64,000 nucleotides of DNA from Stieleria bergensis. Lineage in GTDB: Bacteria > Planctomycetota > Planctomycetia > Pirellulales > Pirellulaceae. Below are positions 1 through 10,400 of this stretch, piece by piece. The notes below the pieces were generated by a model. The model did no database searches, was not told where the DNA came from, and saw only the letters and a list, made by a program, of their open reading frames with translations. The first letter of the stretch is position 1, and every line of letters starts with the position of its first letter. The position numbers were made by a program, and so were the translations under genes. The stretch spans positions 4,906,115-4,970,114 of the forward strand of contig CP036272.1 of assembly GCA_007745635.1 (NCBI GenBank). Direction: 5' to 3'.

Positions 1-291
1 CATCCCAGCGGTCGGTTTGTTTACGTGTCCAACCGAGGACACCATTCGATCGCCGTATTCCGTGTGATTCATGATCGCAACACGTTACGTCTGACCCAGA
101 ATCTCTACACAAGCGGTGAGACTCCCCGTGGTTTTGGCATCTCTCCCGACGGTCGCTTCTTGGTTGCTGGCAATCAAAACAGCGGCAACGTCGTCAGCAT
201 GCAAATCAATCCCAAGAATGGCAAGCTGACGCCTGTGGAGGGAGAGATCAACGTCGGCGCGCCGGTCAACGTCCGGTTCCTGGTGAAGTAG
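1..291 (+). CDS. Lactonase family beta-propeller protein, C-terminal part (6-phosphogluconolactonase-like)
   Basis: The reading frame is open from base 1 and ends at the stop at 289-291, so only the last 96 residues are in the window. They contain two beta-propeller blades typical of the Pgl/YbhE-type lactonase family (PF10282): HPSGRFVYVSNRGHHSIAVF, then TPRGFGISPDGRFLVAGNQ and the closing strand NVRFLVK. Members hydrolyse 6-phosphogluconolactone or act as 3-carboxymuconate cyclase-like enzymes; many planctomycete paralogues are secreted and have no tested substrate. The substrate and any signal peptide cannot be judged because the N-terminus is missing. The gene is convergent with the dehydrogenase that ends at 409. 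Confidence 0.85.
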   Translation, partial: HPSGRFVYVSNRGHHSIAVFRVIHDRNTLRLTQNLYTSGETPRGFGISPDGRFLVAGNQNSGNVVSMQINPKNGKLTPVEGEINVGAPVNVRFLVK

Positions 292-338
292 CCGCATCCG
301 CCGTTTTCGCGTTCGCCACGGCGCTATCAGCAACATCC

Positions 339-352
339 TCCCGCCGGCGGGA
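339..352. repeat. 14-bp perfect palindrome between convergent genes
   Basis: TCCCGCCGGCGGGA is its own reverse complement and lies in the 117-bp gap between two convergent genes. It could fold on both strands and act as a bidirectional terminator, but there is no T-tract on either side, so this is only a suggestion. Confidence 0.35.
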
Positions 353-408
353 TCAAACCGGGGCTATCTGCCTGCGACCAATGGCACTGAACGTGGGTGA
401 TTGGCTTG

Positions 409-3400
409 CTAGAGCCTCAAATAGCTCATCAAATCGGCGATCTGCTGATCGGTTAGATCCTTCAACAAACCTTCGGGCATCAGTGAAATGGAAACCGGCC
501 CGAACTGCTCCAACTGATCCTTGGGGAGCGTGATCAACTGATCTTGGTCGGTTCGCAAGACCACCTTGGCTGGATCTTGTTGAGCCACTGTCCCGGTAAT
601 CACACGACCATCATCGGTCAGCGCTCGGAAGGTCTGGTAGCCTTCGCGAATCTCGGCGCTGGGAGCGACGAGGTTATTAATCCAGAACGCCAAATTCCCT
701 CGCTCATAGCCGTCCAGCGGCGGCCCCAACTGTTTGCCATCGCCAAACAACTGATGACACTGAGCGCATTTGGTTTGAAACACCTTCCGACCTTGTTTCG
801 GATCTGCCTTGGTAACAGCCACAATGGATTCGAGACGCTGGTACTGGGCCACTTGCTGTTCGGTGGACAGAGGAATCAGTTTGCCAAAGGCTTGCTGAAC
901 CTGTGATGCCAGCGGTTCGGTTTCATAGGTCCGAAGCCTCTGGACCACGTCTTGGGGAACTTGAGCAGGCTTCAATCGCCACTGATTGACTTCTTGCAAC
1001 AAGCGGGCGGCCCATACGGGGCGACTTGATAACGTCCGACACGCCGTGGCTCGCAAGTCATCCTGATCACTGATGCGACCATAGAAGGCGCCAACCAATT
1101 GATCGGCGATTCGAGGATCATCATAGGCCCCCAAGGCTTGAATCGCTGTGCGCTGCAAGGCAGGTTCAGCACCGGCGCGCCCCGTTGCAATTCGAACCAG
1201 CAAGTCTTTGGCCTGATCTGCCTTGACCTGCCCCAACGCTTGGGCAATCTCAATTCGCAGTGGCAGAGGCTTGCTGCGATCTGCCAACCACTTTAACGCC
1301 TGTGCGATCGCCTGCGCATCACCGCTTCGCAAGCCAATCACGACGCCATCTTGCCCCTGGCGTTTTTGGTACTCGCGGAGGGCTGCTTGCAAGGAATCGG
1401 GCAACTGGCCGACCGATCGCCCCGTGAAGGCGGCAATCAAGCCAACCATCAACTGATCCCTGTCGGTGGCTTGCGGGGCAAGCTCCAGTAACCGTTGACA
1501 GTGGCTCAAGTTTTGCTTTCCGCCCTCGGCGGCATAACGCTGCATCAAACGGCTGAGCAAGACTTGACGTGCCAGGGGGCGCTGCCAAACCTCCGCACTG
1601 CTCAGCCAGGCTTCGACTTCTGCAAAAGAAGGCGTCTTCGCCTCCAAGGCCCACCAGAGCATCAGAGGAAAATGTGGATCCGCCAGATCAACGGCGTTTT
1701 GGTCAGTCACCACCGTCAAGGCATCGATGATCGCCAGCGCCGGTTTGGCAGGCAGACGCTTGGCAGTGGCGGCGAGCTGCACACGGACCTGCGGATGTTT
1801 CTCGGTCAACGCCAGCTGAATCATTTGCGGATGCGAACGATGCTCGTCACCCAACAGTCGCACTGTCCAGCGGCGAATATCGGCGTCATTGGATTCCAGG
1901 AATGCGGTGACGTTCTGATCGTCCAACTGCTGCATCAGTCCCAGCGCCCACAGTGACTCCAAGCAATCGTGCTGGTTGACGCGTTGCACAAGGTCATTGA
2001 CGACCGCGGAATCATTTCGCCAGCCCAGCACCAACATGGCTCGGCGGCGCACCCACTTATTAGCATGATCGAACAGTTCGATCAATTCCGCACTGGACTT
2101 CTTCGTCAAGTCACCTTCGGTGTAGGCGGCGGGGGTTGAATGGGGCCGGATGCGATAAACGCGCCCGCTGTCTTTGTGCCAGTCATCAACCGGATTGACA
2201 TGACTGAGCCGAGTGTCGTACCAGTCGGCCATGTAGATGGCACCATCTGGTCCAACGCCACAGTAAACGGGACGGAACCAACGATCATCGGTCTCAATTA
2301 GATTGCCCAAGTCCTGAGTACGATACGTCGAACCATCGGCAACTCGCTGGCTGTTCCAAACCAAATTGTGCAACGAGTTGGGGGCAACAATCGTTTCCTG
2401 CATGGCTTGGCCAAACAGGCCCCCTTCGTAAATCGCGAATGCCTGAGCAAACCGCCGGGTGTCCCCTTTCATTGGCATGCCGGTGAAGTAGCCAAACGCA
2501 TAGGGGTTCGTTAGCGGACCGTGCTTGCCCCAGTTTTTATCGCTGTAACTGCCTTGGGGGTAATGGTAACCACGTTTGCTGCCACCGTTGGTTCCCGAAA
2601 ACACACGTCCACGGCTGTCGATGTCCAGCGAGAACGTGTTGCCACCGCCTTCCGCATAAATCTCAAAGACGCGTGTCGTGGGATGGTAGCGCCAAATGCA
2701 TTGCCCTTCAAAGGAAACTCCCTTGGTCACCGACGAACTGACTGTCCCTGCAGTCGTGCTGCCATTTGCACCATACAACCAGCCGTCGGGGCCCCATAGC
2801 AAACTGTTGGCAACGCTGTGCGTGTCCTGCAAACCAAAGCCCTGCAGATGCACCTCGGGAGGGCCGTCGGGAATGTCGTCTTGATCGTGATCGGGGTAAC
2901 GCAACAGATAAGGTGGGTTCAACACCCAGATCCCCTGCGGTCCTACTTGGACGCTGGACGCGATGTTCAGATCACTGAGCACATCCTTGCTGCGATCGTA
3001 CAGACCATCGCCATCGGTGTCTTCGAACACCGTGATGCGATCAGCTCCCTTCGGGCCAGCCGGCGGCGGCGGTGGGACTTTATCGAAGACGGCCCGCAAG
3101 TATTGATCAAATCGCACCACCTTAAGACCGGCGGGGTATTGGTACTGGCGATACTGAACGACCCACATTCGGCCTCTGGAGTCCCAGCTCAAGAACAGCG
3201 GCTGCGCGATGGTCGGCTCACTGGCGACAAGGTCCACCGTCACGTCGGGGCGTCCCTTCAGACGGGCCACCATCTGATCCGGTGGCGTCGGCAGCGAGCG
3301 ATCCTTCTGCGCGCCCCTCGGGGCAAACGAGCGAACGATGTCGGCCACCTGTTCGTTGCCGGCAATGGATTCCGACTCGTCCTGAGCATTTGACTCGGGC

Positions 3401-3504
3401 TCCACAGCGTTCTCCGGGAGGCCATCGGTCTGGCCGCGGCTGATGCTGGGGGTCAGAAAAACACAAAGACCAACCAGCCAACTGACGAAACTCGGACAAC
3501 GCAT
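409..3504 (-). CDS. PVC-type membrane-bound dehydrogenase with HEAT repeats and C-terminal cytochrome c
   Basis: This 1031-residue protein starts with a signal peptide (MRCPSFVSWLVGLCVFLTPS, cleavage likely after SRG), so it is exported. Residues about 75-455 form a GSDH-like beta-propeller of the PVC-specific putative membrane-bound dehydrogenase family (segments DRITVFEDTDGDGLYD, GPDGWLYGANG and GPDGAIYMADWYD). Residues about 470-880 are helical HEAT-like repeats. A c-type heme domain follows, with the CAQCH heme site at 913-917 and a likely distal Met near 1009 (SLMPEGL). This architecture is widespread in Planctomycetes and Verrucomicrobia and is thought to oxidise sugars or similar compounds in the periplasm, passing electrons to the heme. 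The actual substrate is unknown. The gene is divergent from the giant gene at 4423, with a 918-bp spacer. Confidence 0.9.
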   Translation of the reverse strand: MRCPSFVSWLVGLCVFLTPSISRGQTDGLPENAVEPESNAQDESESIAGNEQVADIVRSFAPRGAQKDRSLPTPPDQMVARLKGRPDVTVDLVASEPTIAQPLFLSWDSRGRMWVVQYRQYQYPAGLKVVRFDQYLRAVFDKVPPPPPAGPKGADRITVFEDTDGDGLYDRSKDVLSDLNIASSVQVGPQGIWVLNPPYLLRYPDHDQDDIPDGPPEVHLQGFGLQDTHSVANSLLWGPDGWLYGANGSTTAGTVSSSVTKGVSFEGQCIWRYHPTTRVFEIYAEGGGNTFSLDIDSRGRVFSGTNGGSKRGYHYPQGSYSDKNWGKHGPLTNPYAFGYFTGMPMKGDTRRFAQAFAIYEGGLFGQAMQETIVAPNSLHNLVWNSQRVADGSTYRTQDLGNLIETDDRWFRPVYCGVGPDGAIYMADWYDTRLSHVNPVDDWHKDSGRVYRIRPHSTPAAYTEGDLTKKSSAELIELFDHANKWVRRRAMLVLGWRNDSAVVNDLVQRVNQHDCLESLWALGLMQQLDDQNVTAFLESNDADIRRWTVRLLGDEHRSHPQMIQLALTEKHPQVRVQLAATAKRLPAKPALAIIDALTVVTDQNAVDLADPHFPLMLWWALEAKTPSFAEVEAWLSSAEVWQRPLARQVLLSRLMQRYAAEGGKQNLSHCQRLLELAPQATDRDQLMVGLIAAFTGRSVGQLPDSLQAALREYQKRQGQDGVVIGLRSGDAQAIAQALKWLADRSKPLPLRIEIAQALGQVKADQAKDLLVRIATGRAGAEPALQRTAIQALGAYDDPRIADQLVGAFYGRISDQDDLRATACRTLSSRPVWAARLLQEVNQWRLKPAQVPQDVVQRLRTYETEPLASQVQQAFGKLIPLSTEQQVAQYQRLESIVAVTKADPKQGRKVFQTKCAQCHQLFGDGKQLGPPLDGYERGNLAFWINNLVAPSAEIREGYQTFRALTDDGRVITGTVAQQDPAKVVLRTDQDQLITLPKDQLEQFGPVSISLMPEGLLKDLTDQQIADLMSYLRL

Positions 3505-4422
3505 GCTGCACCTACCGAAAAAGGATCAAGCCGGCGCGTCGTACTCCCAGCGGCGGGGCGCGACGAGGCTCTAAGAGGGAACGAGCGATTTTACACCATT
3601 TAAGGGCGGCCCTGGCTCCCGAAACAGCTTTGCACCGTTGCTGGAACCAACCGGTGCAGTTTCCCCAGACCGCGCCAACGACGTGAATTGATCCCAATCG
3701 CCTGTTCGGTCGCCCCCAGCCAGTCGCCAAGGTTTGGCAGACCGTTGCCATGGGCGAAAGGGAAACGAATTGTGCACCATTGCCAGTAGGTTCCGCTGGC
3801 ATTTGCCCCCACCGGGGCGCATTAAACAAGATCCATGCTGTTGCCCACTCCTCCGGCAAGGGTTGGCGTTTGGACGCCAGTAAAGTGTCACCCCCGCCAA
3901 GACGTGACAAATCACCGCACCCATATTTGTTATCAAAAGGGGAATCGGTGCGACAGGTATTTTCGCACGACGTTTGCCTGACGCGCCGCCCACCCAAAAG
4001 AGCAGTATTCTGCTGTTAAAGCCCGCACAAGCGTTAAAACGGAGGAACTTAGGTGCGGGATAGACGTCAAACGTCGACGCTAGAGTGTGCGGACTGAAGA
4101 AGACCCGCTGCTGAGCCCCTCTGCAGGGTCAAAAACAGGACGCCACTGGCCAAATCAAGCACAACAAAGTGTCGAACAACCGGTGCCGAGTTGCCACGAT
4201 TGATTTGCGGGTTTTGATGCCCGAACTATACTCGACCCGCAAGTGTCGGAAATTCCACTTTATCATGACGCGAAAGACACAGAGAGTTGGCTTTCGCACG
4301 CCTTTGGAAGACCGCACCTACAACGTCGAGCCCACAACATTGTCCGCCCCATTATTTTCCAAGGTCTGGCCACACCGATTGGTGGTTGCCGGAGGCTTGG
4401 GTTCCCAACAAAGGTCTGGTCT
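3505..4422. other. Long divergent intergenic region with several hairpins
   Basis: No convincing gene is seen in these 918 bp; the open frames here have no family-like features. The stretch must hold the promoters of the dehydrogenase (leftward) and of the first giant gene (rightward), but I could not identify a clear -35/-10 pair. Visible inverted repeats are GCACCGTTG...CAACCGGTGC at 3632-3657 (one bulge), GCCCC-CACC-GGGGC at 3805-3818, TGGCGT-TTGG-ACGCCA at 3864-3879 and TGTCAC...GTGACA at 3886-3909. A GGAGG at 4041-4045 lies 7 nt before a GTG that opens only a 14-codon frame (4053-4097). Confidence 0.4.
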
Positions 4423-7400
4423 ATGAGTTCGCGCCAGCGAAAGCACTCTCCCACCGAAGCTGCTTCTCAAGACGTTTCCAAGTCATCATCAAACGCCAGT
4501 CAATCAGCGTCAGGTCGTAAGCGATCGCGCCGAAATCAAGACACCCGTCAATTGCGACGCCGCCAATTGCTAGAGCAATTAGAGCAGCGGCAGTTGCTGG
4601 CCGGTCCTCAATTGACTGGCATCCAGCCGAATGAAGGCGAATTGATCGGCCCCGGCACCGTGCGTTCAACGGCGCCCGGCGTGCTGACATTTCGGTTTGA
4701 CCAAGATCAAGAGATCGATCCGGCAACGTTCGAAGGCATCCAAGTCACTCGGGCGGGTGATGATGGTCAGCTGGGCACAGCGGATGATGTCAACATTGAG
4801 CCGGGCTTGGTGACACTGGGTGATCCCAATGAAAACGAAGTGGTTGTTCGCTTCGCCGAAACGCTTCCCGATGACAACTATCGCTTGGAAGTCTTTGGGT
4901 ACGACGACCCCGCGCGCGGCATTGTGGGACTGCGAAACAGCTTGGACGAGCTGTTTATTCCCAGCGATCCCGACCAGCGCAGCGAACGTGTTGAATTCCG
5001 CTTGGCGCTCGGTTCTTTGATTGAAGCCGTCGTGCCTCAACCAGTGGTGCGCAACGAAGCTGACGGCACGCTGTCTCAGAACCGCAATGAAATCGTCGTT
5101 TACTTCAATGAAGATCCACTGTTCGTTGAAGATGACGACCTGGGCAATCCCACAGCCCGTTCAGCAGAGAATCCGCGTTTCTATCAACTGCTGCTGACGC
5201 AGGAAACCGTTCGCACAACCGATGACATTCTGTACCATCCGGAAGAAGTCATTTACGATGCGGAAACTCACACGGCGCGTCTGTTCTTTGATGGCGACAT
5301 CAATGCATTGCCAGGCGTTCCACTTGAAGGCGGAACATGGCGTCTGCGCGTTGGCACAGCCGTTGACGAGCGTGCCGACTTGATTCTGCCACCGATGGAA
5401 ATGCCCGTGCGACCGATCGCGGTCACGGACTTTCAGCATGATGGCTTGCGAGTTGAATTCATCAGCAAAGTTGCCAGCGGTGAATCCAACACCGAGCGTG
5501 GCATCCTGTTTGAGGACAGCGGTGCAGGTGGGCTTTCAGCTCGCCTGGATGGCAACAATGTGGTGTTCGATTTTGGTGGCGTCGACGTCACGGTCACCGA
5601 CTTGCGCGCGGTCGCGTTGAACACGACAGCTATCAACGCAGTGCTTGAGATCCGCGCCGAGCGTGACGGCTTACCGAATGCCGGAAACCTGCTGCGTCTG
5701 CCTCGCTCGGTCATTGGTGCTCCGCCATTGTTGATGCACGCGGTGGGTGACACGCTGGTCACTTCCTTGGACGTCGGGATTTTCGGCCAGGGTTCTGAGA
5801 TCAACAGCGTCATTGTCAAGGACGCCATCGAACCTCAGGCTTATGACATTGAACTGATTGGTGGCAACAGCGACCCGGGGCACCGCGACTTAAGCGGCGA
5901 TGTTGCCCAATTGAGTCGTCACATCAACCCTGAGTTTGGGCCCGACGACCAGTATGGCGTCACCGAGATTGCGTATAACTTTAACGGCATCTACGACAGC
6001 GTCGGCAACACGGACTTTTTGAATCAAATCACTGAGGTTCAGAAAGAGCGTATCCGTGAAGCACTGGAACTATGGGCATCACAAATCGGTGTCCAATTCC
6101 ATGAAACAGAAGACGAAGGCATCACGTTTGCAGTTGGCAACATGGCCAACTTGCAAGACGTCTTGGGCTCGAACTTGATCGAAGGCGATTCGACTGTTGG
6201 CTCGACCCTGAATGCCTCACTGAGAATTGATTCGACCTTCACCAATTCGGCGATGGTCTTCAGCAACCAAATTCAATTCGACACGCTTTACGGCGAAGAG
6301 TTCACTCGCAAATCAGTCGCTGGCATCGGGTTCTTGTTGGGTCTGGAGCAAACTCCTGACCTGCCGGATCAATCGATCATGGCATTGGTCCAACCATTCT
6401 TGGATGCTGATCGCAATGCCGTCAACGGAATTGAGACGCTTCCCAAGGACCAGGATCTAGAGCCTGTGTTCCCCAGTGGCGTTGATGTCATTCACGGTCA
6501 GTACCTGCACCGAGCGGACAGTGTCGACATTGACATGTATCGCTTCGAAGTCAACTTGGGTGACGAAGACAAAGTTGGCACGCTGACCGCTGAGTCGTTC
6601 GCGGAACGACTGACCGACAGCAGTGACTTGGACACTCGCCTGGCGCTTTATCAAGAGATCAGCGCTTCTGCGACGGCGGACATGGGCGTTGGCTCGTCAC
6701 TTGAATTGACGATCGAATCGTTACTGCCCGGTCGCGCGGGGAATGACACCGAGATCCGATTCATTCAAAGCGATCGTGGTGTCGGCGACACTGAAATTCG
6801 TGTCAATCGCCAGTACGATCAATCGGGTCGCTTGCTTTCCAACGTGATCTTGTTGGACTTGCCGCGTCGCGGAAATTTCGTGCCCAACTTGCCTGCTCAA
6901 GCGCTGGTCGATGCGATCAATAACGATCCTTTTGCAGCGTCCATCATGCGGGCGTCGATCACCACCGGCGATCCACTGACCGACATTAGCGGCACGACGG
7001 TCAACAACCCGCTGCCGATTCGACTCGATGGCGGCGGCTTGCTGGAACTGGCACAGAACGACGACTACTTCAGCGAAGACTCGCGCATCGTAGCGTCTTT
7101 GGGTGAAGGTGTTTACTACGTCGGCGTTTCTGCCAGTGGCAACGACAGCTACGATCCAACGATTGCCAACAGCGGCATCGGCGGACGAACTCAAGGCGAA
7201 TACGAACTGCACTTCAAGTTCGAACCACAAGTCGATGAGGTCGACTTGATCCGCGACTTGGACAGCGATCGAGTCGGCGTGCCTGGCACCCCGATTGATG
7301 GCGATGGCGATGGTGTTCCCGGAGGAGCCAAGAACTTCTGGTTCCAAACGCGTCCATTGCATCGCATGGTGAAATTCACCGACACCGGTGCAGCCATTGT

Positions 7401-10400
7401 TCCGGGACAAACCGTGACCCTGGAATCGGCCAACGGTGTGATCCGAACTTACGAGTTTGTGCCGCTAGGTGGTTCGGCTCAGTTAGGGAACATTGAGGTC
7501 GGCTACAGCGATGGCTCCATTGGTGGCGCCAGTCAAGCAACCAGCTTGGCAACAGCCTTGGCTCAGCAGATTCTGATCCGTGAAGCTGAGACCGGGATTT
7601 TGGTCCAGGTTGACGGCGATCGCTTGATCCTCTCCGGCGACCGTAGCATCACGCTCTCGGATGACTTCCGTGGCGGTGAAACCATTGGTCGCAACATCTT
7701 CGTCGACAAGAACGCTGGGCCAAACGCCGACGGTAGCCTTGATCGCCCCTTCAATAACATTGCCAACCCCGCGGTCGCCAACGCGTTCTCTTCTGCCTCT
7801 GAAGGCGACATCGTTCGCATCATCGGCAACGGCGGTATCGATGGCGACATCGCCACTGAGTCCGACAACCTCAGCTATCAAGTCGGTGTTTCCGATGTTG
7901 GTGGCGCGTCACTGGAAGACGGACGTGCGTTGAACATCCCCAAGGGCGTGACGACCATGATCGATGCAGGTGCATTGATCAAGTTCCGTTCGTCGTACAT
8001 CAACGCTGGCAGTAGCAACCTGCAAGTTGATCGCAGCAATTCGGTTTTACAGGTCTTGGGTGCACCACGTTTGGTCCAACTGAGCCGTCAAGGCGAACCG
8101 GTTGAAACCACGACACTCGATAGCGAAGACGGCAGCGTCATTTTGACCAGTATTCGCGACCGCAGTGCTGACGCCGGTGCCGCGTCCAACAGCCCACTGC
8201 CCAACGCTGGTGACTGGGGTGGGTTGATCTTCCGACGTGACATGGATCAAGTGGAAGGCCGTCGTGACCTGGAAGACAACGGGATCTTCCTGCACCAAGT
8301 CAATAATGCTGACATTCGCTACGGTGGTGGCAGCAACATCCTGATCGATTCGATTCAGTCGTTGGTGAACCCCATTTTGGTCATCAACACTCGTCCCACG
8401 ATCACGTTTAACAAGATCACGCAGAGTTCTGACTCGGCAGTCAGTGCCTCTCCGGACAGTTTTGAAGAAACCTCGTACCAGGCTCCAGAGTTCCAGCAAG
8501 GCGGCACCTTCACCGCAGATTACGATCGCGTTGGCCCGGACATCAACAACAACTCGCTGGTCGACAACTCCGTCAACGGCCTGTTTATCCGGGTTCCGAC
8601 CACCGCATCGCAAACGCCTAAACTACTGACAACCTCGGGACGCTTTGACGATATCGACATCGTCCACGTGTTGCCAGAAAACTTGGTCATCGAAGGCAAA
8701 CCCGGCGGCTCTGTCACCAGTAGCTTCGCCCCTTCCATGAGCCTCGTCTCAGGCCGATCGCTTAACGGCGGCCGTCTGGCTGCTGGCGACTACGTGTACA
8801 AGATGACCTTCGTTGATCGCGATGGTTTTGAAACCTTGGCCAGCGCTGATGAATTTGCCATCAACGTTCCCAATGATGACAGCAGCGTCGAAGTCACGAA
8901 CTTGCAGACGATTATCTTTGGCAGCGAATTTATTTCGCGCCGGCTGTATCGCGCGGAGGCTGGCGCCAACCCACAATACCGTTTGGTTGCCGACCTCGAC
9001 GCCGTTTCACTGTCGCACATCGACAGTTTGGATCTCGGCCCCATTGATGACTCCACGGTCATCCTGGACCTGAACCGAACAGGGACACGAGGCCGCCTGG
9101 ATGCATCATTGGTGATGGATCCTGGCTTGGTTATGAAACTGAGCGGCACTCGAATTGAACTGCAGACCGGAACCCAACTGGTCGCCGAAGGCACCGCATC
9201 GCACCCCGTTGTGATGACCAGTTTGCTGGACGATCGCTTCGGTGGTGGTGGCACGTTTGACACCAACAACGATGCTGACGCACCCATCCAACAATTGGCC
9301 AGCAAGGGCGACTGGGCCGGCATTTACGCCAGCCCGCTGTCACAGGTCTTCATTGACCACGGTGTGGTTTCCTATGCCGGTGGGATCAGCTTGCTGCAAG
9401 GCGGTCAGACCCGTGGCTTTGTTCCGTTGGAACTGCAACAGGCTGAAGGCCGGATCACGAACACTCGCTTTGAATTCAACAATGACGGCCAAGATGGCGC
9501 AGGCCCCATTGGCCGCTTTGGTCGCATGGCGGTCGCTCCGTCAACGATCTTTATCCGTGGCAGCCAGCCAATCCTGGTTGGTAACACCTTCGTCGACAAC
9601 GATACGTTTGAAACCTTCAGTGGTGGGCCAAACGGCAACGATGGGGCCATCATCCACATCGATGTTGATTCGTTCAACGGTGAACGTCGCGTGGACACTG
9701 GTCGCGCGACCGGCTCGATTGATCGCTACTCGGAACTGGACGACAACTTCGGTCCGTTGGTGCGTTACAACCGCTACGAAGACAACGACTTGCCCGGTCT
9801 GAACCAGATCACCGGCATGAAAATTCGCGGTGGCAATCTTGTCACCGAAAGCGTCTGGGACGACACCGACATGGTGCACCTGGTGTTCGATTCCATCGTG
9901 GTCGACAACTTCCATTCCAGCGGCGGACTGAAGCTACGTTCGCGTCCTGATGAAAGCTTGGTCATCAAGCTGGGCGACCAAGACTCTGAATTTGTCAACG
10001 GCAAGCGAGATGGCCAAGGCACACCCAACAGCCCAACCATTGGCACCGGGCTAACCGCAACCGGCACCCCCAACGATGCCGCTGGTCGAATCGGCGGCTC
10101 AGTCTCCGTCCTTGGTTACCCCGACGCCCCCGTTGTTCTGACCAGCTACAAAGACGACACCGTTGGTGCAGGTTTAACGCCTGACGGAACTCAGTTCACC
10201 GACAACAATGGTGACAAAATCAGTTCACGTCCTGAGCCCAATGACTGGCGAAGCATCTTGCTGGATCAGTTCAGCAATGATCGCAACGTTGACCTGGTCT
10301 TGGAGTACGAACTCTCGACCGAGCTAGCGCCTGGCCTAAACGGCACCGTGGATAACGCACAAGTCCTTGGCGAGCTGGCGAAAGATTTGCTCTCCAGCAA

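Noticed and set aside
3512-3997. Overlapping open frames on the minus strand upstream of the dehydrogenase
   Set aside because: They have Trp/Arg/Pro-rich, low-order products with no recognisable domain; typical of chance frames in GC-rich spacers.
4053-4097. Short frame after a GGAGG sequence
   Set aside because: Only 14 codons, no recognisable leader-peptide features, and other genes in this window do not rely on Shine-Dalgarno sites.
4243-4422. Extension of giant gene 1 to an upstream GTG
   Set aside because: The added 60 residues have no family features, and the ATG at 4423 gives the basic leader plus LEPR-XLL-type motif layout also seen in the paralogue.
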